A DNA stretch of 64,000 bases from Cryptomeria japonica. Taxonomy: Eukaryota; Streptophyta; Pinopsida; Cupressales; Cupressaceae. Below are positions 11,601-23,042 of this stretch, piece by piece. The translations under genes were made by a program, and so were the position numbers. Below the pieces are notes generated by a model that had not been told where the DNA came from, made no database searches, and was given only the letters and a program-made list of their open reading frames with translations. The stretch's first letter is position 1; each line of letters starts with the position of its first letter. The DNA is taken from NCBI RefSeq assembly GCF_030272615.1, contig NC_081413.1, forward strand, positions 143,063,976 to 143,127,975. Reading direction: 5' to 3'.

Positions 11601-12954
11601 TAAGATGTTAACAGGGAATTTAGAGTGATATCAGGGGGGCAGGGGCCAAATGAGCTTCCACCTTCACATGGTTGGCCCTGTTAAGTAGAGAATATTAAAC
11701 TATTCTCGAAACCAAACAAAGCTCACAAGATAACACACTTTTCAATATTTCATTATGTTGCACAGTTAATCTTATTGAATAATGTATATTGAATCTTAAT
11801 TGCAGGGTCCAAGAGAGCCAACACGATCAACAACACCACAAGTTGCTGGGTATAATGGACTCCCATATTGTCTTGTATGTACAATAACAATATGAGTTGC
11901 TTCTAGTGTTGATATCCATGGTGAGACTGCAAAAGTTATGAATATGCCTCATCCTTGTAAGTTTTTTTATTACTTGTCATTTTCTTTAGCATTTTGTTAC
12001 TTCATGAATGAGATGTTTTCAGATGTCTATTCCATGAATACCTCTCTATTGTATGCTTCATGATCTTGCTTTTGATTCAACTCTTTATATGTCCTAAAAT
12101 TGTATGAGCCTAATAGCTTCTACTCTTGTTGATAGTTTGGTGGCTCTGAACAATGGCTCCTTTGAAGAAGTGTGATCCTTGTAATTTTGGCCTTCCATGA
12201 TGTGAAAAAGAGGTTATGTTATGAATAATGGTCTAGATGATTTAGTTATTTCTTATTATGTTGAGTACGAGTAAATTTGGGCTTCCTTGGCTATGGTCAC
12301 TATTTTGTACTAACTATTGTCATTTAGTGTGATTTGAGCATGGAATTCAAGTAATCATGAGGGTGGAAACAATATTCAAGTGTAAGGGGGTACGCAGCCT
12401 TGACCAAGGGATGAAAGTATCAGGAAAGTACAAGTGATTCATGTGTAGATCAATGTATCATTCACCTATTAATTCCTGGTAACATTCTCAAATAAACAAG
12501 CAAAGAGGTATGTTGAGTGCATATATACATTTTATGTTGCCATGATATAAGTAAGATATCAAATATGTAACTTAGATTGATTTGCAATTTCATTCATAAA
12601 TATTAGATCTTCTTTGTGGATTTTTGAATGCATAATGTCTCGTTGATTTCAATATCTTTATTGCAAGTACTCTTTTCTGCATGAAACTCCACTCATTGAG
12701 GTCTCTTACTAAATGCATGTTAGTTATCCTATCAATGATGATACATTTTGCATGCATTTTATGGGGAAATATTATTAATTGCTATGGTTGGGTTGTTAGT
12801 TGTTTTGTGAAAATATATACAAGTAGATTGGGACATTAGAGTTATAAACACCATAAATTGTGTTTGAGATCATTGTCCTAATTGTAATAGTCAACCACCA
12901 TTGGCCCAAGTCCACACCAACACTGTTGTGACACCAAGGTTTGTGCATACTAGT
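11601..12954. other. No gene recognised
   Basis: Only short frames without family resemblance. A possible acceptor (TTAATTGCAG, near 11806) is followed by a short open segment, which could be a further exon of the upstream gene. Nothing else is supported. Confidence 0.4.
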
Positions 12955-13168
12955 GTAAGGGCTACTCTTAGGACATTTCATTACCATTACATATGCAGAC
13001 CTAGTGGGGTTTCCAAACACAACTTGTATGAGTAGGTAGTATCACTGGTAAACTTGTGATTGTCACAATTGGTACCCTTAAGGCAGTCATTAATATTTGG
13101 TCTATGGCACTTTTTTATGGCTTCTAAATGCTTCTATGGGGTGTGCAGGGGTCCCACACATCTCTTCC
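12955..13168 (-). repeat. Right arm of an imperfect long inverted repeat
   Basis: The reverse complement of this segment matches 1156-1378 in block order (GACTG.C.TAAGGGTA, TTTACCAGTGAT, GTTGTGTTTGGAAACCC, ATGTAATGG). Together the arms bracket about 11.6 kb that contains the TNP2, SET and TnpA-like genes. Confidence 0.55.
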
Positions 13169-13436
13169 AACATTCCATCCAATATTAATGTAATAAAGTT
13201 GATTAGAAAGTTTCAAGATGCAAAAGGTTTAAAACATATGAAAACTTCTCCACTTTATATCCTTCCTTTTCAAATGAAAATTTCTCCACTTTATATCCTC
13301 CAATGTGAGGGAGAGGTCACACTTATTCATTATGGATGATCTTTGGCAAGAAACACACCCTTTTACCATTAGCACCCTTTGAAAGAGTGAAACTCTTCAT
13401 TACTTCTTCCCTTTGAAAGGGACACAACCTTTCACA

Positions 13437-13530
13437 ATCAGATCTGCACTTCTTCTTTAAATCAGATCTACACTTCTTATTTAAATCAGATCTGCACTTC
13501 TTATTTAAATCATATATGCACTTCTGATTC
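13437..13530. repeat. Tandem repeat, 24-bp unit, about four copies
   Basis: The unit ATCAGATCTGCACTTCTTCT plus TTAA repeats with single-base changes; the last copy is degraded (CATATATGCACTTCTGAT). Just before it, 13248-13300 has a shorter duplication of TTTCTCCACTTTATATCCT. Confidence 0.9.
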
Positions 13531-14961
13531 CCAAATTATCCCCCTTAAATGAGTTTCTCTTCTCCCTTTTATAGCTCATGTTTGAGGGAGTTGCAACTTT
13601 TCATTTCATGCCTTTGACCATTCATTAACTTAATTAAAGTTTAATTATATTTAATTATATTCTTTATAATTTAATTTTAATTTTATTATTATCATTTATC
13701 ATTAGATTGTATTTCAAAGTGGGGACATTACATTTTGAGTGTAAGGATTCCAATGTTTGTTTGCAGGAGTAATTTCAAGTTTCATTGCAGGTATGTTTGA
13801 TTCTAATACTCATGCATTCTTTAAAATACAACATAGATCGCTCAAACTGAAGGAAAGATCATTTCTATTATTAAAATCTGAGTACAAGAAAAAAAATTAA
13901 ATAATAACTTTGAATTCATCAATACAAAGTTAACCTCAATGTTGGTTAATAAATCTGGAATATATAGACATTGCTCAAAACCTCCCACACATGATCCAAT
14001 TTCTCTGACAAATCAGAACTTCGCCACTTCAAAATCCATCACCCAGCAGTCCACCATCAAGTTAAAGAAAATTTGAAAAGGTTTTCTCCTATTTTAAATC
14101 TTTTTTTTTTGTTTTTTTCACTTTCATTTGTCTTTTATATTTTCTTTTCATATTTAACTCATGGAACAACCTGTTAGATATTGTTAAACAAAAAGACATA
14201 TTTGTATTTCTCATTGATGTCAAAAGGAGATATACAGAGATGTCATTGCCTGTAGATCATATAATAATAGTTACTCACAAATTTCATACTCACTGAATTG
14301 ATAACCATTCTGTCTTTATCAGTGGTTGTATTAATATGTATTGTGGACTGCATATTGATCGGGTTTGAGATTTCTGAAGACTTTCTTATTTGTAGTCTCA
14401 TGATTCATGGGGATGAGTTAGATCAGGTTATCCAAAATGAGTTATATGTTTGGAATGGGAACTATTGTTGTTGTGAGTATCGTATTGATACAAGCACCTG
14501 CACTTTCAGAACAATGTTAATGATAAATGGTGATAAGTTGATAACAGAATATGCATTGAATATACAACAAAAATGGTGTCTATCCTTACCTTTGATTTGA
14601 TCTGATTGGATGATTTGTTTACATCAAAACATGGAGATAAATATATCTTGTCTTTGTATGTTGATTGTGTTTAAGACATTTGTTAGATCCATCATGATGA
14701 TCGAAGTAATTATTATGAACCTGTGTTATGGTCATATCAATATGTTTATATTGAGTCCATCCTAGAGATTAGGTTAGAACTACTTCTTATCAGCTATGGC
14801 ACAACGAACTTTATTATTGCTTATGTCTGCGGTTTATATAGTTTTATCATCACCAATACAAAGGTGTATTGGCAATGGTTATATTTGTTGAAATTAGTAG
14901 CTAGCTCAGATTATATTAGCTCAGATAATCAAACTTTAATGTTCCTAAAAGCAATTAAATT
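13531..14961. other. No gene recognised
   Basis: Short + frames at 14298-14600 and 14723-14965 show hydrophobic runs but no recognisable domain. They may be decayed retroelement sequence belonging to the LTR-like block that follows. This is not demonstrated. Confidence 0.35.
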
Positions 14962-15808
14962 TTGATCGTTATCTATGCATTTAAACTCATTAGGGTTGGG
15001 CCCAAAATAATTGTAATTGAACTGTAATAGGTCTAAACCTATTCTGAGTGGTAACAGAAAGTCTTGTAATTAATCATTCCCTATATGTAACTTGTGGGGT
15101 TATGGCATCAAGTTAAAGGATACAATTAAGATTACATGTACTAGTCGACTTAGGTGAATTAAGGAGGCCAAGTCTCCTATATATATGCAAGTATCATTCA
15201 TTGTATCTACACATCTTTAACAAACTTCTCCATTTTGCAAGTTTAATCTTCTATCAGCAAAATACTTCAAAGCATCAGCGAACTATTGGAGAAAGTAAAA
15301 AAACCCTATCCAAGGTCAGCAGACTGTCTGTCTAAGGCAACAAATTGATTTACAGGTGTAGTGAAGCTAATCTACAAGACAGCAGAGGCAACAAAATCCT
15401 TCCTAGGCATAGGGAATATATACTCAAGTTTGTAATTTGGTGATCAGTGAACTCCTTTGGCATAGAAAACCTCTTCTCACAGTCAGTAAACCATCTTGCA
15501 GGGTCAGCACACATACCTTCAGGTCTGCTATTTATCACTGATCAGCAAACTCCATTTATGGACTGCAGATAAGTTACATGCTTGTTCTATTTGCTGACCT
15601 AATAATACTGTGTTAAATACTTAATGTTCTGAAGCTAATTGTAAAGAGACCTACTGATCATTGATTAATAAGATCTGAGAAATTTGGTTGTGTTTCTCAC
15701 CTCCAAGAGGGAGGTTTTCCCAGGATAATTGTTTGTGTTGTCTTGTGTTTCATTTGCATTGTTTACTTCTGAGTTTTTTTATTAAGTCTTATCACTAAAA
15801 CTAACATA
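14962..15808 (+). mobile_element. Probable copia-type LTR (solo or truncated)
   Basis: The block starts near TGATCGTT and ends near ACTAACA. It has a TATA box at 15178-15188, a downstream Cys/Gln-poor non-coding leader with repeated CAGCA/CAGTCAG words, and an end rich in GGTTTTCCC, TTGTGTT and TTTCATTTGCATTG, the usual style of a plant copia LTR 3' end. No matching LTR or coding region was found beside it, so limits are approximate. Confidence 0.4.
15178..15188 (+). promoter_or_regulatory. TATA box of LTR-like block
   Basis: CTATATATATG sits in a GC-flanked context (CCAAGTCTC before it) about 220 bases into the putative LTR, the expected place for a pol II start. Confidence 0.45.
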
Positions 15809-16244
15809 TGGTGTGTCCCCATGAGCACATACAATGAAAGGCAATCTCGTACATGGAGCATTGGGACTTGTGTGAAGAGACATACGATGACACTTCCTCC
15901 ACTGCACTCTATAATCTAATGCCTTGTATAGTTTTAAACTAGTGACCAAGTGTAGATTCATGACTTGGTATCATCCTTCTCTATTGATGTTGCACTATAT
16001 TGTTCCATTACTTGTGTCATGTATGCATCGTGTATGGCATGTGTGAGCCTATCATCCCCCTTGTATACTTTGATTGACTATTTGGAACTATCTCCACAAG
16101 CACGATGGGATGGACCTAAGGGTTCCACATGGTTGGGTGGACTTAAACAAAAGAAATGTTGGAACTATATTATATCAAGTGTTTTGTGGGTGGTCATAAT
16201 GCATTTATGTTTTCTTTTAAGATGCTAGTAACATTATTTTTAGT
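15809..16244. other. No gene recognised
   Basis: A TTGGTATCA word at 15965-15973 recalls the initiator-Met primer-binding site of copia elements, but the match stops there and it is not adjacent to a convincing LTR end. Confidence 0.3.
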
Positions 16245-16587
16245 ACTATCTTTACCTATTGTACTTTTCTATTGGACTCGATCAACCCAATAACCTTGTA
16301 CATGTGATTTATTTTATTAAAGAGGATATTCATGTAGTCCAGAATGCATGATTATCATCTTTGAATATATGTTGAATATACAATAACGAGTGACTACTTC
16401 GTATGAGATATATACACTATCTTTACCTATTGTACTTTGCTATTGGACTCGATCAATTCCCAATAACCTTGTACATGTGATTTATTTTATTAAAGAGGAT
16501 ATTCATGTAGTCTGGAATGCATGATTATTGTCTTTGAATATATTTTGAATATATAATAACGAGTGACTACTTAGTATGAGATATATA
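16245..16587. repeat. Direct tandem duplication, 171-bp unit, two copies
   Basis: Copy 1 starts at 16245 (ACTATCTTTACCTATTGTAC) and copy 2 at 16416. They differ by only a few substitutions and a short indel across the unit, ending in GAGTGACTACTT.GTATGAGA. High identity suggests a young duplication. Confidence 0.95.
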
Positions 16588-17049
16588 CATATCATTCAAT
16601 AGGTATATGTCATGTATTGACATAGGGTGACACTTTATATGAGATTATCAATTTGGGATATACTTATAAGAAATATGTGTATATATAGTAGATAAATTCA
16701 TTTCATGTATATATATAGTAGATAAGTTTTGGTAGCTCCCAAGAACAACTAACTTAGATAAGGTAGATAAAGTCATTTCATCCCCCTGATTGGCTTTAAA
16801 GGCTCTTGTATTTGGGTTAGCTAATTCCCTATCAGCACCATTTTTAATAGGTTTACCAGTACTCAGTGGTTCATACAGTCCTCTTAGGAGTTGGACCATC
16901 TCAACCATGGTGCACCTGATCATATTAGCTTGAAACCAGTGTGCCTCATATTAGCTTCAAACCTATGCCCCCTATTGGTAGCTGATGGGGATAGAATATC
17001 ATTCATTATACATATCAATGAGGTTTGCTTTAATTCTAGATAATAACAA
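16588..17049. other. No gene recognised
   Basis: A minus-strand frame of about 90 codons (16648-16923) has no recognised domain. A short duplication of a TATATATAGTAGATAA word lies at 16681-16727. Confidence 0.35.
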
Positions 17050-17565
17050 ATTTTCTTTTTAAATAAATGGTCATCGGAATTACGACTGAAACTAAGCTTT
17101 CCACCAATGATGGAATCATCGGGCCAACAACGTTCTCGTCAGTGCAAAGTTTCTAGAGTCGTCGAAATTCAGACTCAAACTACACAAACAATCGACAAGG
17201 ATGTTGTATGTCTAACGAAACTTCCTTGTCGGATGGTCATCGATGCATATTAATGGACCGATGACAAAACCGTCGGACAAAGAGCATTGCCATTGGTGCA
17301 AAGTTTTAGACTTCTGTCGACATTTCGACGCAATCTAAACAAACATCTGATGAGGATGTTGTATATCCAATGACTTTTTTGACCGGAAGAGCGATCATGC
17401 CTGTCATCAGCAAAGTCCATGGGGTTGTCGTATTTTTTATGGTCAGAGGCATCATCGACAAGTCCGACGATGAGTTTTCAATGGCTACTTTTATTGGCAG
17501 TCCGACGAAAAGTAGTCGCAATTCCGACAATCGACCATCAAAAATTAGCCCCGAATGTACTAGTG
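17050..17565 (-). mobile_element. Terminal region of a CACTA element (right end)
   Basis: Read on the minus strand it begins CACTAGTACATTCGGGGC at 17565, the form of plant CACTA termini. Inward it is packed with short palindromic words of the GTCGGA/TCCGAC type (for example near 17080, 17225, 17270, 17465, 17492, 17525). Such motif-dense subterminal zones are typical of CACTA ends. An internal duplication (about 17137-17220 and 17293-17372, both with GATGTTGTAT) adds to the repeat structure. The opposite end was not located, so the element may be truncated or be a non-autonomous copy. Confidence 0.6.
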
Positions 17566-18061
17566 AGAACAACCATATGCTTATAAATACACTATTGGAG
17601 TGAGACATAGGGCTTCAGGTAACATTTTGTATTGGCATCATCAGATTGATACATTACAAAATTTCTCATGGAGACCTTATCTTACTTGCCCCGGTTGGGA
17701 TGATGATGCCCAACACCTTCCTTTTTGCCGACAATAGAAATATCTTATTGGGTGAGATGTTGGTAGTCACAGGGTTATTGATATGCATCTTCCTAGCCAT
17801 GTACTCTGACAGTTTGGGGAGATATAGGGTATTTTGGAAGTGACAACTTATTTTGCTCATACTACTCGTGAGATCAATGATTGGGGTGCATGTGTGTAGC
17901 CTCATGTTGCAATTGTCAAGTTTGATGTTCTTGCTCCTATTCAGTGGGGTTGGTGAGTTGGTGTCGCAAATCTAGGGACTACAACATAGTATAGTGTATG
18001 GTGGATACAACATAGGCCCATACCTTTGACCGATCTGATAGTTCTGATTGTTGCTCAATAG
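17566..18061 (+). pseudogene. Decayed coding remnant, family not recognised
   Basis: Between stops there are short open segments in the + direction, such as HGDLILLAPVG (near 17670) and TREINDWGAC..PHVAIVKFDV (near 17870-17930). They lead into the open frame that starts at 18062, so they may be its upstream part. Several stops and frameshifts break it. Confidence 0.35.
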
Positions 18062-18856
18062 ATTAGACATGACAGGGGTCCCAGAGGGAGAGGGAGAGGG
18101 AAAGGTGGAGATGGTGGGGGAGATGGAGGAGGGAGAGATAGAGGGTGGAGAGATAGAGGAGGGAGAGATGGTGGACAAGGAGGACATGATAGGGGTCAGA
18201 TAGATTTGATAGCAGTAGTTGCAGAGGAGGTGGAGGGTGGAGGAGAGGATGTGGATATCAAAGGAGGTACTGCATCTATGAGCAATTCTGGTGAGAGTAA
18301 TGAGTCAATATCAAGCTCATCGAGTAGCAATGGAGATGAGGGTAGGGATGGTGGACATGATTTTGATATGTCCCAGGCTATGGAGAGAGGAGATGTGGAG
18401 GGAGATGATGAAGAGGAGGGAATGAGGGCTCAGGTTAGGAGTTTGGAGGACTTGGTTGCTACTTTGCGGCATCGATGGATGGAGGATAGAGATCAATATT
18501 GGTGGGTGATGGAGGAGCTTACCACAGAGAGAGATCGGATAACTGGTGAGAGAGATCGGCTACAAAGAGAGAGGAATGAGGCAGTCAGGAAGGATGAGAT
18601 CACCATGAATGCATATGATTAGTTATTTGGGCCAGTGACAAAGGCACAGACCCAGGCAGATAGATATTTTGTTGTTGTACAGGAGGCTATTTACTATAGG
18701 AAGGCTTATGACATAGTCATTCCTGAGGGACAAGGAAAGCCTAGTTTTAGTGTTTTCATGGGGAGAAGATCGAGTTGGTCTACTTCTCAACAGACTAGTA
18801 GTGGAGGAGTGATGGGTCCACCTAGGGTGTCATCAGGACAAACTAGGGCTAGGTGA
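18062..18856 (+). pseudogene. Gly/Arg-rich plus coiled-coil protein, one in-frame stop
   Basis: One frame stays open from 18062 to 18856 except for a TAG at 18620-18622. It starts with an RG/RGG-like segment (RGPRGRGRGKGGDGGG, then repeated GGRDRG units, about 18068-18190). A Ser/Glu/Asp-rich linker with SSSSSS follows (about 18290-18420). Next is a charged heptad-like stretch (VRSLEDLVATLRHRW, ELTTERDRITGERDRLQRER, about 18430-18590). After the stop a QADRYF..VQEAIYYRKAYD segment and a Ser/Gln-rich tail continue in frame. No ATG opens the frame at its start. The family is not recognised; the layout suits a nucleic-acid-binding, self-associating protein such as a gag or a transposon accessory protein, which is inference. 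Confidence 0.5.
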
Positions 18857-20056
18857 GATACGCCTACTAATAGAGGTAACATCAGTTGATATGCTTTGTT
18901 ATTGATGATGTATCATAGATATGATGTATTTTGACACATTGATGAGATATATGATATGCACTTTTGGTGATGAGTTATGGTCTAATGTTTTGGTTTTTAT
19001 TTTATGCTTACTTAGTAATGCATATAATGTTAATGTGATATTATGTAGTGATTTGATGTACCTTTATTTTACGATGTATGAATCTATATGTGATGATTGA
19101 TGAAATGCTTGTGATAATGTAGTGGACTAATGCAACATTATATGAAAATGCAATGTGAATTTTTGTTGTGTCAAAATAGGTGTTGAAAATCGTGAATTTG
19201 AAAGAATTGTTAGTTGTTAGATGGAGAATAGATTAGAAGAAATGATATGAAATGATAAATCAATTGAACCAACCTTTATTTATTCTAGTAGTAGATATGA
19301 TGGAAACAATTTGATTGGTAAGATTTTGATGAAAAAGTCTTCATTTCTTTACTCGTAGTGCAATACATTATCATCATTGAGTCTTATTTTGTAACAATGG
19401 AGCTTATTACACTAGGGTATGAGGAACCAATATGTATAGATATCTCATTGCAACAAATACAAAAGTAGCAGACAAGGATTGAACCCTCCATTCTGGGAAT
19501 TACGTTAGGGGTCGAGGTATGTGTGGCATTCACAAGCTAAATGCTCCTATCATAGACACCCACTAGAGAAATTGCCCCATAACTTCATTGGTCCAAACCA
19601 CAAACAACAAACAAAGAAAAAGGAGCATGCCCCTCAAAACTCCTCGAGTCACTTTTTGGACATCCTTGAGTAGCTAAAAGCAATGATCTTCACCAATTTG
19701 ATAAAAAGAGTCAACCAAAATAGACAAAACTCAGCAGTTGGACTGACTGTGTCTTTGCTTTGATATGTTTGATGTGATTTTAAAAATGTCTAGTTTTAGA
19801 AGTTTTGGACCCCGTTTAAGACTGACCTATCTAGTTTCGAGTGTCCTAATTCTATTTAAGACAATATGGTGATCACGTTGATAGTTTGATAGTGATTCGA
19901 TAGATTAGACAGTTGATCAGCTCGATTGCAATTTTTTTGACAGGATAGTCGTATCCTTTGTTTAACTTCATGTGAAGTGTTTGTTGGATATGTGCTATGG
20001 TGTATGATTCTTGCGAGACAATTTATTGCAAGTTTTTGTATTTTGTGGATTGATAT
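18857..20056. other. No gene recognised
   Basis: AT-rich with many TGATG words just after 18890. No domain-bearing frame on either strand. Confidence 0.4.
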
Positions 20057-20302
20057 TTGAATGTTTTTGGATTGATTTTTTCAGGACTTTATTTGAATGT
20101 TTTGATTTTTTCAAGACTTTCTTTGAACGTTTAGCATTTTTTCAGGACTTTATCTGAATGTTTTTTTAATTTTTTCAGGACTTTATCTGAATGTTTTTTA
20201 TTTTTTTAGGACTTTATCTGATTGTTTAGGATTTTTTTCAGGACTTTATCTGAATGTTTAGCATTTTTTCAGGACTTTATCTGAATGTTTTTTATTTTTT
20301 CA
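20057..20302. repeat. Tandem array, about 30-37 bp unit, seven to eight copies
   Basis: The core TTTTTTCAGGACTTTATCTG followed by AATGTTT recurs with length changes in the T-runs. Outer copies at the left are more diverged (TCAAGACTTTCTTTGAACG). Unit-length variation points to replication slippage at the T-runs. Confidence 0.9.
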
Positions 20303-21549
20303 ATTATGCCCCCAAGTATGAAAACCTGTATGATATGATGATCTAGGCAATGCACATGGAGACAATGAATTTTTCAAATACAAATTATGCTTATGCAGTA
20401 TGTGATATGAAGATGTAGATCCTAAACAAGGATGAATGTGTGTGTCCCTCACTGTGAAATGCATTGATTTGATTGAAGGTGTGAAATGTTTCAGAGATAG
20501 GAGTTCAATCCATCCTAAAAAGACTTTAGAAAATCCAATCTAACACACTGTGTAGCCAAGATTTATGAATAGAGGTGCAGAAAACTTCTCCATCAATTCT
20601 TAAAACTTTGATCTTCTTTTGCCAATGTGTGTACATTTGAATTCATTCTGACTCTTATAACCATCAAAGACCCTTGGAATCCTATGTGGCTAGCTACGTG
20701 AGTTCTAACTTCAAAAGCATCTTGGATAGAGCCTCACTGCCAACAAGCTTTTAGGGATCCAACAAGGTTATGCACTGTAATCTCTCAAATATTGCTCCAT
20801 TGTCAGCAGGCGTCCATAACTCTAATGGAGTTATTTGCATGTTCCCATAATCAAGCTTTTATAGTCACACTTGTATGCATGATATTTCAGTAATATATCA
20901 TTGTTTATTTTTCCTTGAGATGGATATTGGCATAGTATTTTTCTTTTCTTTTCTTAATTTTCTTTCCTTGACTTGTAAGTAATGAAACCTACGTGGGTAT
21001 GACAATTACAATGGTGTTGAAGTAGAATTTTGGATTTTTCACTAGCCACATGATCAACTAGGTATTTGTAATGACCTAGAGCTATTGATTAATGTGTGAG
21101 ATATAGAAATTTATAGATTTTGGGTAAGAGGACTTGATAGTGAAACTTCTACACAACCATGGATAAAGATTAATTACAAGGTGATGTTAAGGATGAATGA
21201 CTAAGGCCTCCTAAAGACTTCATGAACAAATATCTAGGAAATGAGACCACCTTCTTTCCTTTCAGTGCAGACAGGTGAATAACTCAGCCAATCATCTTTT
21301 GTTATTGATGCAATGAATATGATGCCTTTATGAAGGAAACTATATGAGATGCAATGCTTTCAAAATGATATGAAAGTACAGAAAGTAAATTCTAATTAAA
21401 ACTCAACCCTTTCGATGTTATATCTTTTTAGGTGCATGTTGTTAATTGGATTGGAGAGTGGATCTCCCTCCATTATTTGCAAATGATAAGTGCTAGAGTT
21501 TTTGTTTATATGGTTTGACTCCTGGTAGTAATGACAAATGATGTAAGAC
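20303..21549. other. No clear gene; probable decayed gypsy pol
   Basis: This lies directly downstream (minus strand) of the start of the gypsy reverse transcriptase, so it should contain the rest of pol. The frames are too broken for any catalytic motif to be seen, and no 3' LTR was found. Confidence 0.35.
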
Positions 21550-21971
21550 TAGTTCAGGATCTAACCCTGGCATATCTTCATAAGACAATGCAAAATTGAT
21601 GGGTCTTGTTTAAAGAACTGGATAAACTTCTCTTTTTCCATTAGATTCAGGGACTTTTCTAGGTGTATATTACGAACTTTTTTAGCATCATCGATGTTGA
21701 TTTATTTGGTTTCTTTTACTAATAATGTTGATTGTTCTTTATCAATAGGAAGAGTGTCCATTCTGCTATGAGAAATGTGTTCTACTTCATTATAATTGTC
21801 CAGATTGGAAGAGGATCTTGCTTCTGCAAAATATGCAATCCTATCCAAATCTATTGCAAAAACAACTTTGTGATCATCATAATGGAGTATGTCCCTTGCA
21901 CCCAAGAATTTAGCTATGGCTTCATCATTTTGAAACCAATCTAATTGTGGCTTTTTTTTGCCCCTAGTCAA
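21550..21971 (-). pseudogene. Gypsy protease-RT linker and RT N-terminus, remnant
   Basis: A frame of about 89 codons (21971-21702) begins MTRGKKKPQLDWFQNDEAIA. After its stop the frame carries on as INIDDAKKVRNIHLEKSLNL followed by EKEKFIQFFKQ, which fits the conserved lead-in to plant gypsy reverse transcriptases (a charged NI.IG.SL..EEK..LI.LLKEY-type segment). The catalytic RT blocks that should follow are not readable. This is the most 3' coding part of the element that can be recognised. Confidence 0.55.
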
Positions 21972-22476
21972 TCAAATGTGGGTGTATAAGGGGTAAGCCA
22001 TTGTCCCCTTTTGTTGTAGAAGATCCTAATAACATGCATACTTGGTTATTTGGATAACCTAATATATCCTCATCATTAGTTCTTGTGGGTTGTCATCATG
22101 ATCAAATAGGAATTCATAGTCATGAGAATCTATCACAATTTCTATGTATGTTTCACTTTCTGAGACCGCGTCACTCATCTCCTCTTGTTCTTGTAGCCGA
22201 GTTTGATTAGTGGACCTCCTTTGTATGGTGGATACCCTTCTTAAGCCTAGTATTAGTCATTGCAATCTCTCTTCATCTGACTCAAATGGAGGAGCCTGAC
22301 TTGTTTCCCTTGGTAAAAGTATTAATAATAACCAAGGATTGGGCTCTTTTGTTGGTGCTAAGCTTGTATCTGTTACCATATTTTCTTGTTTAGATGTTTT
22401 CAATATTGTATTTCTAGATGATTTTATGTTAGTTTCTTGTAGAATTTGCCTCATACCTTCACCATCTAATTCCATA

Positions 22477-22800
22477 CTAGGAAATGTTGGTGCTCTCTTG
22501 CTTCTTTGAGATGAAGAGGGAAATACTTGTGTTGATAACTAATTCTGAGGGTAACCTAGGCTTGTCTAGCAGATTTAGTGTGTGTTGCCTTGCCTCGGTT
22601 ATCTTTGGTACATGTTTATATCCTAGCCCTTGGTTGTTTGGGTTTTCATGTGGTAGAATAGGTTCTAATGTGCCTTGCTTCTGTAATCCCAATCCTGTGG
22701 TACCATCATACCCATGTTTTTATAGCATCTTGAAGTTGTTGCCATATTGGTCTAGCGGTAACCTGGGTATTGCCATGTTGTCTTCTTCTCTGTATATCTA
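22477..22800 (-). pseudogene. G-patch-like segment of gypsy polyprotein
   Basis: Reading on the minus strand from about 22755: YGNNFKMLLKHGYDGTTGLG, then LQKQGTLEPI.P and NQGLGYKHV. The spaced glycines (GY.G..GLG...QG) match the G-patch pattern, an RNA-binding/helicase-activating motif known downstream of the protease in some retroelements and retroviruses. The ORF then continues to 22477 without a recognisable domain. A separate frame follows at 22475-22257. Stops between the protease ORF and this segment show the polyprotein is broken. Confidence 0.6.
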
Positions 22801-23042
22801 GTGATTGACATCTTCATTTAGAGATTCTTCTTGTAAGTCTCCCCATCTAATGAAAGAGCATGAATCTGAGTACTTCACTATGTCTTTTCCTTTATCTTGC
22901 TTCATTATTGTGTTCTGCGGTTTCCTAAAAGACCTAGGCGAAAGGGATGATTATCTGCCATTCAAGGTACTTGAAATGGAATATTCCCCACAACCAACTT
23001 CCTTAATTTGTAAAGAAGATGTGGTAGATGTATTTTTTCTAT

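Noticed and set aside
15965-15980. Initiator-Met primer-binding site of a copia element
   Set aside because: Only TTGGTATCA matches; the rest differs and it is not next to a defined LTR end.
17666-18187. Minus-strand frames, including a Ser/Pro/Ile repeat at 17972-18187
   Set aside because: They are antisense readings of the Gly/Arg-rich plus-strand frame.
20057-20302. CRISPR-like array
   Set aside because: Repeats are directly abutting with slippage in T-runs and no unique spacers; the genome is a plant.
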